From Pezizomycotina sp. ARF18 (taxonomy: Eukaryota; Ascomycota), in contig AZLU01000188.1 in assembly GCA_002224055.1 (NCBI GenBank), forward strand, positions 35,695 through 79,900: a stretch of 44,206 nt of DNA, read 5' to 3'. How positions within the stretch are numbered: the first letter of the stretch is position 1; each line of letters begins with the position of its first letter. The translations under genes were made by a program, and so were the position numbers. Shown one piece after another: positions 14,132 through 25,779 of this stretch. Under the pieces are notes generated by a model. The model saw only the letters and a list, made by a program, of their open reading frames with translations. It had not been told where the DNA came from and did no database searches.

Positions 14132-14337
14132 GGCTATACCGACTACAGAGGGATGCGATGTAGATGGATGGAATAAGAAAGGGCGAGGGAGAAATTGTGC
14201 TTTATTAGCGCGACTAATTCTTTTTTTTTTCGGTTTGTCGCTTTTTCTTTTGTGTCCGTGTCGGTTCAAAATTGGCAGTAGAAAGGATGATGACCCACAA
14301 AAGAATTAAAATATTTTTTTTTCCTTTTTCTTCTCTC

Positions 14338-14380
14338 TTTTTTTTTTTTTTTTTTCAATATATATATATATATATATATT
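14338..14380. repeat. T18 tract plus (AT)n microsatellite
   Basis: T18 (14338-14355) followed by CA and an AT dinucleotide repeat of about 11 units. Confidence 0.9.
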
Positions 14381-15070
14381 AGTCAGAATCCTTTTAGACG
14401 CCAAGCGTGTATCGACGTCACATGTGCGCTTAACGCGTCAAAGTCACTTAGAAGGATCTCAAAGAACTTTTTTGATATTCACACCGCCCCCCACGTCGAG
14501 CATTTTGTTCGTCCCACCTGTCGGATCAGTCGTGTTTTTTATTTTTATTTTCTTATTTTTCTCGATCTATAAGAAGAACAAAAGGGCATTTTATTAAAAA
14601 AAAAATAATAAAAAATAGCAGGGGAGTATATTTTTTTTTAGCGGGGCCAGAATTCCAAAACCACCTTTTAAAGAATCAACGCGTATCTGTGCAACAATCC
14701 TCGGGAAGAAAAAAAGAAAAAAAAAAAAAAGAAAAAAAACTTGGGAAAAATAACACCGGAGCTCTTCGTAGTTAGCATCTTGAAAAATTAGGGCTACACT
14801 TAAGAAGGGTTTGGATCCTGAGATAGTCTCGTTTGCTTCTCTGTCTATTCGTGTTTTGCCCTTTTTCTTTCTTTTTCTTAAATTTTTTTTTTTTTCTTTT
14901 TCAGTCCTACCCGTTCCTTTCGAACTAGTAAGTAACTGTCCCACTTCCCTATTCCCCTTTGAGCTGGTCCTCCTCTCCTTCCATCATTGGGCGTAACCTG
15001 GTTTTTTCTAAATATCTGTCTCTATAATAACCGTCCAAAAAGGGAGCAAACAAATAACTAAGTACTTACT

Positions 15071-15193
15071 AGTAGATACTACACCAATGCTAGCAGCAAT
15101 TACTGCTAATAAAGGCTAAGGTAAAAAGGAAAAATATCCATTAAACCCTGAAATAAATATGAAATAATAATTTTACAGTTAGTAGTATCTACT
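15071..15193. repeat. MITE-like inverted repeat (12-bp perfect arms)
   Basis: AGTAGATACTAC at 15071-15082 is repeated exactly in inverted orientation at 15182-15193, with 99 bp between. The inner part holds a second small hairpin (TAGCAG...CTGCTA near 15091-15107). The arms could be terminal repeats of a small non-autonomous element, but I cannot see a clear target-site duplication. Confidence 0.35.
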
Positions 15194-15779
15194 GCCAGTA
15201 ACCTATACTAGTGTTATACTATAACACAAGGAGAATTAATCCTTTTTTGGTTCTTTGTTCTTTGTTTTTTTTTTTTTTTTTTTTTTTTTCACCTTTCCTT
15301 CTCTTCTCTCTCTTTCTTTCTTTGTTCTTAATTCTCTTCTTTGTATCACCATTATTGTTATTTTATTTATTATTTATTTATTTAATTTATTCCCTCTTTC
15401 AATTAAAAGATAGAACAAACTACTTCCTGCTCGAATACTTCAACCCAGATATTCTATTCGATGAGGATGTTTTCTTCGTTTCTCTAATCTTCCTATAGGT
15501 TGAACCATCGTCTTATTATTTACTCTCCCCCCCCCAATCTTAAACATCATTTTGAATCCTTTCCTTTTCGAACTCAAGGTTTTCGTATATTTGTTAACCC
15601 TTTGCAGCTGTCTCTTTCTCCGGGAAATATCAGCTCATGTGTGGAACCATCTCAACGAAATATCAACTAGACAAAAGCTCATTTCGATAAAAAAAAAAAA
15701 GGAAAAGACTATTCTGGAGCTTTAACATATCGATCCCTCTTTACGCATTGACGGTGATAAACATCAAATGTAAACAAAG

Positions 15780-18700
15780 ATGTCTACTTCGGAATTAAGG
15801 AGTCCGACAACCCCTGGCGACCCCGAAGAAGGCAATTCGACAGCTTCTATTCATCCAGGAGCAATAGCTCTATCCCACTCGATTCACTCGGCACCTCGAA
15901 CACAATGCACCTCCCGTCTCAAGTATTCCCCATACAAACACTGCTTCCATCTTCAACGACCCTCAGCCAATGGCTCACACTTTCCGAAAAATTCTTGGAC
16001 GAATGGCTCCGTAATGATCGAGTCGAATGCTCTGGAGCCTCTGACGGCTCTGGAACAGCTTCAAACCTTGTCGATCTTGGACGAAGCAAACAGTGGAAAC
16101 GTTACTCCGCCACGAAATGCCGGATTGACGCAAAGTCCGGACGATTCGGAGATTAAGGATTCCGACTCAGAGTTGGGTTCTGACGAAGCAGAACCCGTAG
16201 AAGTAGACGAAGACGAAGTCAGAAAAAGAGTCAGTAAGGCTGGCTTCAGAAAAATTGGTAGAAAATGGCAGACGGAAAATTTCCAGCAATGGTGAGTGGC
16301 TCTCTGCCGTCTCTAAACAACCTTTTTGAGCTAAATAATCTATAAAGGAGAAGAGAGAAAGGGAAGAACATAGAAAGACTAAAACCAAGTTGTTTAGGGC
16401 TGCCAAAAAGCATTTGGCATAGTAGAAGCTCCGAGGGACACCGACCTTGTTAATGACGAGCACAAATCATCCAAGGAGCTCCTAAGATACACAACCAAAA
16501 GCATCATATCCGATCCCCGCGAATATCAACTCGAATTATACGAGAGGGCCAAGCAGAAGAATACTATAGCTGTACTTGACACCGGTTCAGGGAAAACGCT
16601 GATCGCGACACTTCTCATAAGGCACGTTCTCGATCAAGAGCTCGAAGACAGGGCTAAAGGGAAACCGCCCCGAGTATGCGTGTTTCTGGTAAGTACCACA
16701 ACCGTAGTTTGGGTAGTTACTAGATGGCGGTGAGTAGAAATATCCTAGAAACTACGGCTAAACATCGCTTTGGCAGGTTGCAAACGTTACTCTGGTGTTC
16801 CAACAGGCTGCGGTTCTCGACTGCAACCTGGATACGAGGATCGGCAGATACTGTGGGAAATGGGCGTTGATCTCTGGAACAAGACTCAATGGAACGAGGT
16901 TTTCCTGAAGGACAGGGTCGTAGTTGCGACCGCTGATACGATTTTTAACTGCTTGACCCACGCCTTCCTGAAGATGGACCAAATAAACCTGCTCGTTTTT
17001 GATGAATGCCATCACGCCAAAAAGAGCCATGTCTATGCAAGGTATGATTTCCCGTATGGCGAGGGCTTGGCTTTGGAGTTTTTGTGATTAACTTTCTTCC
17101 ATACCTCCAGAATCATGAGAGATTTTTATAATCCTCTACCCGAAACAGAGCGCCCAAAAGTCTTCGGAATGACCGCTTCCCCTGTGGATGCAAGAGTTGA
17201 CGTCACGAAGGCCGCCAGGCATGTACCGAGCGCTTTGCTTATGATTGATACCGCAGCGGAATAATATTAATCTCCATGTTGTAAAACAGTGGCCTAGAAA
17301 CCCATCTCCATAGTGAGATCTGCACGGCAAGCGATCTCTCCCTTCTCCAGAGGGTCATTCAGCTACCGCATGAAGAAGCTTTGCTATATCCAAAGCTTGA
17401 GCTTCCACGCGCAACCGACCTGATTAAGAAACTCGTCGACTTTAAGGAAGTTGATTGCCTTCAGCCTATTTTTCGTTTCGCAAGGGCGGCTTCATCGGAG
17501 CTAGGTAAGATCTCTATCACGCCCAGGTCTTTACTTCTTCAAGTTGCATGTTATTAACGGACACTTATAAAAAAATTTTTTTCGTCTTAGGGCCCTGGTG
17601 CGCGGATGAGGTATGGAAATTCTGCCTCACGGAGATTGAGCAGTCCAAGCTCGAGCGACGCCTAGACATCAAGTCAAACTCTGGCGCGAAACCCGAAGAC
17701 CCCGTCAAGATCGAGAATGACATCAAAAAAATCCGTGCTGCTAGAGCTGTCGTCGCGAAGCACACGTTTGCCCGTCCGGGGGCGAAAGAACTGAGCTCCA
17801 AGGTGTTGATCCTTTTGAGATACCTGCAGGCAGCATATAAAATTGCGATTCGGACATGAAATGTATCGTATTCGTAACGCGTCGCTACACAGCCAAAGTG
17901 CTCGAACTATTGCTGAAGGAGCTAAAGGCAGAATTCCCTGGATTGAGGTTTGGTGTTCTCTTTGGAACAAGCGGATTTTCTATGGGAAATGATAGCATGA
18001 CTTTCAAGGAGCAAACGTTCACCCTACACAAATTCCGAAAGGGCGCCTTAAATTGCCTTATTGCCACTGCCGTAGCAGAGGAGGGTCTCGATATTCCAGA
18101 CTGCAATCTCGTAATAAGGTAAGACACCAAATCCAACATTGGCTGCGTCCCGGCTAACATCTGTAACAAAGATTCGACTTGTATTCAACGATGATCCAGT
18201 ATATTCAGTCACGAGGAAGAGCACGGCACTCATCCTCAAAGGTAAGTGAACTATGCAATTGTCGTATTCGATTATACGCTAACAATCTGGTGAATAAAGT
18301 ACATCCATATGGCTGAGGAGGGAAACACGACTCATATGCAGCTGATCAAGGATGTCAAAGAAGCTGAGGTTTGAACCCCTTCCACCGTCTGAGATATATG
18401 ACCTGATGCTTGCTAACCGAATAATGATATAGAAATTAATGAAAAAGTTTTGCAGCGTCCTTCCCTCGGAGAGGCTTCTTGATATCCCCATGCTGCCATT
18501 CATCAACTACGATGATGATGAAGACTATCAAATTACGATTCCAAGCACTGGAGCAAAGCTTACGCTATCGTCCTCGATGCAAATTCTAGGACACTTCGTC
18601 GATAAGCTTGTAAGCAAGAACGTATTCAGATTTTGCCCTCAAGTTACTAATTTTAGATTCAGTTCTCCGATGGTCATTCTCAATTTGGCCAACATATGCG

Positions 18701-21461
18701 TGCAACCAATTTCGGCAAAGGGTACAAATGCGAGGTCATTCTTCCAGAAGAAGCGCCAATCACCAATATCGAAGGACCGGCTCGCGCTTCAAAGTCCGCG
18801 GCGAAGCAAGCAGCAGCATTCGAAGCTGTCAAGAAGCTCGTGGAGAAGAAATATCTCGATGATCATCTTCTGCCCACGGTGAGGGAGAAGATACGGCCGT
18901 TGATGGCCAACGCACACCTTGCGGTTGACCTTTTCAAAGTGAACTCATACAGCAGCAAGGTCAAAGCGCCGTTCTGGGACATCCCAAAGGACGAGCAAAT
19001 ACCCAAAGAACTGCATTTCACCTGCTTTTACGTAAAACAGGATGAAGACCAGCCATTCGGTGTGAATAAGTTCCAGCCAATCTTGCTAGTCACCCGCAAG
19101 AGACTGCCAGACTTTCCACACATCCCCTGTATAGTGACCGGGGCGATAATCTGGTCGCGGAGAGCGTCCAACTGCGACAAGTAGTAGTCGAACCATCGGA
19201 AGAATTGATCGCTAAGATTAATACCTTTACGGACAGATTCTTCGTTGACGTATTCAACAAAGTTTTCGACATTAAAACCGAAAACATGCCGTACTGGCTT
19301 TTGCCTCTCCAGTACGAAATTACTTTCAAGGAGCACCTAACAATTGAGGAAATCGTTGATTGGGATCTTGTCCACGTATGCCAGACGCAAGATTCCGTTT
19401 TGTGGGACCCTTCGATGCCCGATTCGGTCGCCGAGGAGAAATTCTTTATCGACAGAGGCCAAGGCAGCCGAAGATTCTTCACTCACAATGCGGTACCGGA
19501 CATGAATATCTATACACCAATTCCCGAAGGAGCGTGTACTGCACCTTTCGTGGCTAACGTTATCGATTATAGTTTTAGCGCTGGAAAAAAGGGTTGGGGA
19601 AAGTGGAAGGACGAAGTTCGGAGAAGCAACCGGTTCTCAGATCTGATCGAGTCCTCCACCGTATCAATTGGTTGGATCCGCCCTCTAAGCGAGAGCAGAG
19701 CCAACAGACCCTTGCCTTTGTCTGCCCATCGCCTTTCCGCATATCTAATCTCCCCGTCGCTTTCGTCAAAATGGGGCTTATTTTCCCTTCTATAAGTTCC
19801 CGCCTCGAGGGTTATTTGCACGCGCAGAAGTTTGCAGGCTCCTCGGCGTCGAAATATCGCTAGACCTTGCGCTCGAGGCCATCACGAAGGATTCCGAGAA
19901 TACTTCGGAACACGGTGAGGAGCAGGTCAACAAGCAGCGCGGAATGGCCGATAATTATGAGCGTCTCGAATTTTTAGGCGATTGCTTCCTGAAAATGGGT
20001 ACGACAATCGCTTTGTACTCCCAACACCCGGAAGATGACGAGTTTGAATACCACGTCAAGCGAATGTTGCTCATCTGCAACAAGAACCTTTTCGAGAGAG
20101 CGAAGGAGATAAAACTTTACCGTTACATCCAAACCGAAGGCTTCTCGAGGCGTCTCTGGTATCCAGCAATTCAGATGCTCAAGGGTAAGGGTCACACCAA
20201 AGACACGAACCTGATCAAAACAAGGGTACACAAGCTCGGCGACAAAACCATTGCCGACGTTTGCGAAGCTCTGATTGGAGCCGCGCTACACGACAGAGGC
20301 TTTGATATGGCCACGAGGCTTATCACAAACCTCTTGAACAACCCTCTTCACCAGGTCAGCGATTTCAGGGACTATTACAACCTTTACAAAATTCCGGAGT
20401 ATCAATCTGCCGATTCGAGCGAGTCGCAGAAAGATCTCGCGCGGCAAATAGAAGAAGAAACCGATACAAATTCAAGTATCCCGGATCCTTCGATCAGCGT
20501 TCACCCACCCGTCGGTTCCGAACATCTGGGAGAAGATTCCTTGTTACCAAAGGCTGGAATTCCTCGGCGATGCTCTCATCGACCAAGCGTGCGTCAATTA
20601 TCTGTGGAACAAATATCCGGGTAAAGATCCGCAATGGCTTACCGAACACAAAATGAGCATGATCAACAACAAGTTCCAGGGCATGCTAAGCGTCAAGCTC
20701 GGTTTCCACAGACACATACGGTACATAGGAGGCCATATGGACAACGCTATCCGCGACTACGTCAACCTTGTCAAGGAGGCTGCCACGGTTGCTAGTGACA
20801 CAGTGGACTTTTGGACGGACCTCAAGGCGCCACCAAAGGTGCTTCCGGACGTGCTTGAGGCATATATAGGCGCTACCTTCGTGGACTCGGGATTCGATTT
20901 CAAGGTGGTCGAGGCCTTCTTCGACAAATACATTCTCCCTTACTTTACCGACATGACCGTGTTCGACAACTTTGCGGGAAACCATCCGGTAACGCAGCTT
21001 ACCAGCAAGTTTACTGCTCTGGGCTGCGACGACTGGAAGATTTTCTGTCAGGATTACAAGGATCGCGATGGCAGCGTGTGATTTCTGCATGTTTCGTCCA
21101 CAAGGATGTGTTCGCGGAAGGTCTCGCCACGACGATAAAAAACGCTCGCGTAAACGTTGCTCAGAATGCGATGAAGAGGTTGTCCAAAATGACCGAGAGT
21201 GAGTTCTACGCGATATGCAACTGTCAAACCAGGAGGGAACACGAGAAGTCGCAGAGAGAAAGCCAGAAAGCGAAAGCAAAGGCTACTCTGCAGGTTTCCA
21301 GACGGGCTGCCGCGGCCGCTGCTGCTGCTGTTACACTTGGACCAACGAAGGAAGAAAAGGAAAACCGGGAACCACTGAAGATAGTCGACGCTGACCAGTA
21401 CGCGAACGCGCCGACGGAAGACAATCCGAAGAATCTCGAATCTATGGTGATCGTCCACTAA
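15780..21461 (+). CDS. DCL1: Dicer-like protein 1 (DCL1)
   Basis: Cuts double-stranded RNA into small RNAs for silencing. Domains in order: a poorly conserved N-terminus; DExD/H helicase with Q-region DPREYQLELYERAK, P-loop LDTGSGKTLIA, DECHHAKK box, FGMTASPVDARVDV, CIVFVTRRYTAKVL, IATAVAEEGLDIP and QSRGRARHSS; the Dicer dimerisation domain (DUF283; RATNFGKGYKCEV, ASKSAAKQAAAFEAV); a linker without an obvious PAZ; RNase IIIa (NYERLEFLGDCFLKM, TIADVCEALIGAAL); RNase IIIb (AFTHPS, YQRLEFLGDALIDQ, VLPDVLEAYIGATF); and a short C-terminal dsRNA-binding segment ending in an Ala-rich, charged tail. Acidic catalytic residues are present in both RNase III domains. About ten short introns are visible (for example 16689-16776, 17042-17110, 17505-17590, 18119-18171, 18242-18299, 18369-18432, 18610-18662). 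One-base breaks lie near 16397, 16855, 17842, 19140, 19630, 20485 and 21080. The helicase sequence fits DCL1 better than DCL2. Confidence 0.93.
17219..17289 (+). other. Probable GC-AG intron in DCL1
   Basis: Between coding text ending VDVTKAA and resuming GLETHLHSEICTASD, the exon stops at AG|GCATGT, a GC donor, and resumes after AAAACAG. Splicing there keeps the frame. A GT donor four bases later would shift the frame. Confidence 0.55.
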
Positions 21462-24059
21462 GAAGAAAGCGTTTTAAACATTTATAAAGAAACTTTTAGA
21501 GAATCCTTCGAGGGAAACAGAGATGTACAAATACTTTGTACTGTGGTGTTTTTTCGGCATAAGCGGTCTGCGATTTGAATTGATTTTTTTTTTTTCTGGC
21601 TTTGTTGTCAGTCAGACTCCGTTGCACTTAGTATCTATTTAGCGGGTTTTCTAGGCGCAGGGATAGTGTCCCTTGAGAAAGGAATTTAACAGAAATAAAT
21701 CAAATGAAAAAATTTAAAAAATACAAGAGGGCAAAAAGAAAAAAAAAAAGATACAAGATGCACACCTATTCTTCGTATGTCACTCTCCTTACTCCCCGCC
21801 GTTGGCTGTTTTTTCATTTCGTTTACTATTTCCGATTTGTTCTCCAGCTAGCGTCCTACTAGTGTCTACTAGCGCTCCCACCCTCTCGATCAGCCTAGCA
21901 GGGCACGTTTTGTCGGGGTCCCTCTCCCGGATCCCCGACGATTCCCCGTGGAACACGCACGGCGGACATGCCGTGTTGGTCTACCCTCTTTGTGGGGGGG
22001 CTTCCATCGTGCATGCACATATACATATACCGGTTTCGAGCGTATTGCAGGTTTGCGGTATATATACATTGCTCTCTCTCTCTCTCTCTTCACTTTGGTT
22101 GTGCGCCGGTGTGTGTTTGAGTTAGGTCTTGCAAAACCCCAATCGAAACAGTACATTACAGGCGGAAAAGGACACGACTGAGAAGGTGTGAGGGGTATGT
22201 GTGTGTGTGTGAAAAGAGAAGGACTTCAAACGTGGCAGATATTGGTTGTACAATGTGTATGTATGATAACGATCAATTAGACCGCAGCTTGCTTCCTAAT
22301 TCGCTCTCTTTCCTTTCCAATCTTTCCCGTCCACTTGTCAATCAGCTCCCCAATTCCAGGGAAAGGACAAAGCTATTCATACCATCTATTACTCCGCATC
22401 ATTCCACGGGGCCATGAGGGCGAAAATATAAAGTACCCGTCTCGAATGTAGAGGTCAACAATACGATTCAATAAACATACGCACTTACTTATTCTAGTTT
22501 ATCTATTATATTATTTATCTATTATCATTATCTATAAATCTCTTGCATCCTAATCTTAGAAATTTTTAATAACCGTCGATATTATTAGAACTGATCTTTT
22601 ACTACTTGCCGTATTATACATAATACTGACATATATGAAATTAATATAAAGTATTATCGTTATAAATACCGAAGTTTTGAGAGAGGAAAGTGAAACTATA
22701 AATTAAAAAAAAAAAAAAAAAGGCTTCCTCACTCATCCTATCAAATTTCTTCTTCTCCTCCATTTATTTATTTATTTCATTTATTTACCTCTGCAAGGGG
22801 AAAAAGGGAAAAAGGGAAAAGGCTGTCCCCCTCTCCTTCTAAGAAGGAAGATCATCCGATTCTTCTCATCCCAACAATTGCTTCAACATATCCCGCTGAG
22901 AAGACTTTCCAACTGGCAACTTGCGCATCATGCCTTCAGATAAAAACTTCGAGTTTGCGCAACACGGAGACCGAGAGGTTGATGAGACAGCTGAGGTCTA
23001 CTTTTCCTCAGTTGATTGCCACTCCGAAGCTGTGAAGCATCTACGGACACAGCGTGCTCCCACAAGGTAATAAAACGATCCCCCTTCTCCACTGTTCCGA
23101 ATGTGGGACAAGCGCCCTTCTTCCCTTCCTTCTCTCCTTCCTCTCATCACTCTCAGCAATGGAGTATCACCGTAACCACATTTCCCCAAGAAGTCAATTG
23201 CCATCTCAAAGTCTTCTACACTGATACTTATATATATCCCTATACTTTGTGTCTCTACTAACCTGCTCCATTCAAAGTCTGTAGCACTGGATTGTGGGCT
23301 TTCTGTTGAGATTTACGGCCATTTTCGAAGCCTTTCTTTCGAATTATGGCTGTATTTCTTCAAATGAAGATTTTAATAAAAAATCCACTTACTATTAAAA
23401 TCTTTCCTATTACAAAATATGATCGAAGCAAATTGATAAAGAGACCCTTTCTCTCGTCATTCGATTCCTTCTTTCACCCCCCCCCCCCTCCTCTGGACCT
23501 CGGGGCCGTAATGTTTTTTTTTTCTCTTATGGAAATAATATTTGGTTCCTCTAACCATTTCTTTGTTGGGACTTGACCTTGTTGTGTGTGCGTTTCTCTT
23601 CTCTTATAATAAGAGTGAGTAGGCAAAAAAATCTTCACCTTTGCATATCCCGCCCGTTTTGAAATCTCGGCTAAACAGAATACGAAAAAATAACCACCGA
23701 AAAAAAAAAATTTATTACAGGGTAAGGATACTTTTTTTATATATAAGCATCATCCCCGAATATCTTTACTGAGTAATTTCCTTTTATTTTCATTCAGAAT
23801 GTATACGCACGCCGTTCGATAGCTTCTGATGGGCTGTCGGGCTCTATGAAGCATGGTTGATGAGCTCTTCGGCGGATCTGCGAACTATTTTGTGCTTCGG
23901 GAAGTCAATATCAAAACCGCGGATATCTGACGCAATATTAGTAAAGGTATCCCTTCCCTTCTCTCTATCTGAAAACGGACACCCATAGAGCATTGATCCT
24001 AGAGGGATACCGCTGACTAGTCGAATCGCCGATAATAATTAAATTCACTTTTATATATA
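21462..24059. other. Gene-poor region downstream of DCL1
   Basis: No recognisable gene. The stretch holds a CT repeat near 22073-22090, a GT repeat near 22198-22211, A17 near 22705-22721, tandem AAAAAGGG units near 22800-22820 and C9-10 near 23478-23487. A 47-codon open frame from ATG at 22930, ending just at a possible AG|GTAATA donor (23071), could be a first exon of a small gene, but I find no second exon or family match. Confidence 0.4.
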
Positions 24060-24442
24060 GTGTAGTTTACACTCTTACTATCATAGCACTCGGAAGAACA
24101 AAAACATCCTGTTTCGCGTATCGCGAGCGATATGTACTATCAAGGCTGGAGAATAATCGGATGTCCGCCACACTACCTACGCCATTACCGAAAGATAGCG
24201 CGGGAATTAGACAATAGGATTGGGTGTCAAATTCGCCAGACCTCAATCCTACTGAAAATGTATTGGTGCGGGCCAACGTCGGCCAACGTCCACCAGACTT
24301 GAATCCCATAGAAAAGACAGGTGTCGCTCGGAACCGCGTTTCACTCGACGCGAGCATGTCCTGAAATGATAGAGCATGCTTCCCGGATATCACCCAAATA
24401 AAGAAAAGACTTGGAGACGTCTTCCAAGCACTTGGATTTTAG
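24060..24442 (+). pseudogene. Decayed Tc1/mariner-type transposase fragment
   Basis: In one reading frame (from 24218) the sequence gives DWVSNSPDLNPTENV, then, 19 codons after the first PD, PPDLNPIEK. PDLNPxE is the hallmark segment holding the third catalytic acidic residue of Tc1/mariner transposases, normally present once and preceded by a W and a few residues. A stop interrupts the frame at about 24362 and the frame continues in phase to KKRLGDVFQALGF and a stop at 24440. A stop also lies immediately upstream at 24215. Nothing like the first two catalytic aspartates is readable, so this is a C-terminal remnant. A perfect tandem 10-bp repeat (24271-24290) lies between the two motifs. Confidence 0.6.
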
Positions 24443-25210
24443 TGGCCAACAGTGGCACCACGTTGCCGTCCGAATAAGTTTGCTGCATGCGCGGTGAAAC
24501 CGCATGTAAGTATACCAAAGTTTATATTTTGGGTTTACGTTCGTTCCTGCTACGATCAGAAATTGGGTCCGGGGCGTATTTTGCTCACCACCTATTGGTC
24601 CATTAGACGATCGTGCGGGTGCCGCCGTGATCTTCCGATTTTTGTGAATTCAGTTCGGAAGCAAGTCCCCTCGTACTCCAAACGCAGTTGGACCAAAATG
24701 TTCACTCCCCGGGTAAATGTGCCCAATCGAGAAAGTCCCGCAGCCCGGCTCGTGGGATCCGGGCGCGTCCTTTATTTTATAAAAGAAGTCGGGGGGACGG
24801 GGAGGTAACCGGAAATCTAGCCCCCCCTCCTCGGGAAGAAACTCTTTAATCGAAAAAATGTTTGGCAGGTAAGCCAGCGTATTTCGTCACGTATAAATAT
24901 CTCCTTTTTACTCAGTGGAAAAAAAGAGATAAAAGCAAGGAAGGAACGACAAGAGGGCACTAACTATAGCTAAAATAGCTGTCTATATTAAATAAGTGGC
25001 TTCCAAATGTTAATAACATGGCGGTCACTCGATATCAATTCAAATATATTGGAAAGCAAGGTAAGTAGAGTCACGTTTATTCCGCCTCGCGTTTAAATGC
25101 CAGCAATGTGCTGACACGCGTCCTTATGGCGGGTTTCAAGTGGACCTACGATTGAAAGGGATTGATTTTCAATCTCGGTGAAATTCTCTGGAATGGCGTA
25201 TTGAGTTAGC

Positions 25211-25654
25211 ATGACTCGATATTCAAACTACAGGGAGAGTCCTCCCGTGCTGTGGGCCTTCTGGTTCGATTTACAAGCTCTTATACTTTGCGTAACAATT
25301 CCTGCAACCCTCTCTTCTTCACCAAATGCGGCATCCGTCATCCTGAATGTGACCGGCATCTTGTTCATCGTCACACGACCAGTCATGGATCGCCCATGTT
25401 TCTTGTGGTCCGGGGCCGCTGCGTCGTGTTTCGTGCGGAGAAGCGTGCAATGTAAGACTTTAAAATCACCGCCGCCGCACTCAATCGAACCAAGTTTATT
25501 TACGAGATTCCAAGTAAAAAAAAAGTCGTTACAGAGAATATATACTGGAATCGAAGCAAGCTTCCGCGGAGCAATTGGTTTGAATCCCATAGAAAAACAG
25601 GACGACCTGCGCGCGTCAAAACGCCACCAGGGCCGGGTTGCTATCTTACGATAG
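25211..25654 (+). pseudogene. Possible second transposon remnant with an LNPIE motif
   Basis: Within a 147-codon open frame the segment GLNPIEKQ (about 25577-25600) shares a nearly identical DNA stretch with the PPDLNPIEK motif near 24299-24317: TTGAATCCCATAGAAAA is identical in both. The rest of the frame shows no domain I recognise. A start-like MPPKK-coding sequence (25766) follows, as seen at the N-terminus of some fungal Tc1-like transposases, but it soon ends. I read this as scrambled transposon-derived DNA; a working gene is unlikely. Confidence 0.35.
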
Positions 25655-25779
25655 CTCGCGCTTTCCCTCCTCCGGGTACCAGCAACAAAGGAGTCGAGGG
25701 TGCAATGAGTAAGCAGCACCACCTTCTTTCGAGAAAGCAAGTTAGCAGCCGTTAAGTCTAACAATGCCTCCAAAAAAAA

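Larger units (their letters stand above)
14132..15779. promoter_or_regulatory. Divergent intergenic region, CEF1 / DCL1
   Basis: This 1.65-kb interval holds both promoters. It is dominated by simple sequence: T18 at 14338-14355 followed by an AT dinucleotide repeat (14358-14380), mixed A/T tracts at 14595-14745, T25 at 15265-15289 with T-rich sequence after it, and a perfect 12-bp inverted repeat at 15071-15082 / 15182-15193. No gene is convincing; the open frames here are poly-Phe/Leu artefacts of T tracts. Confidence 0.5.
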
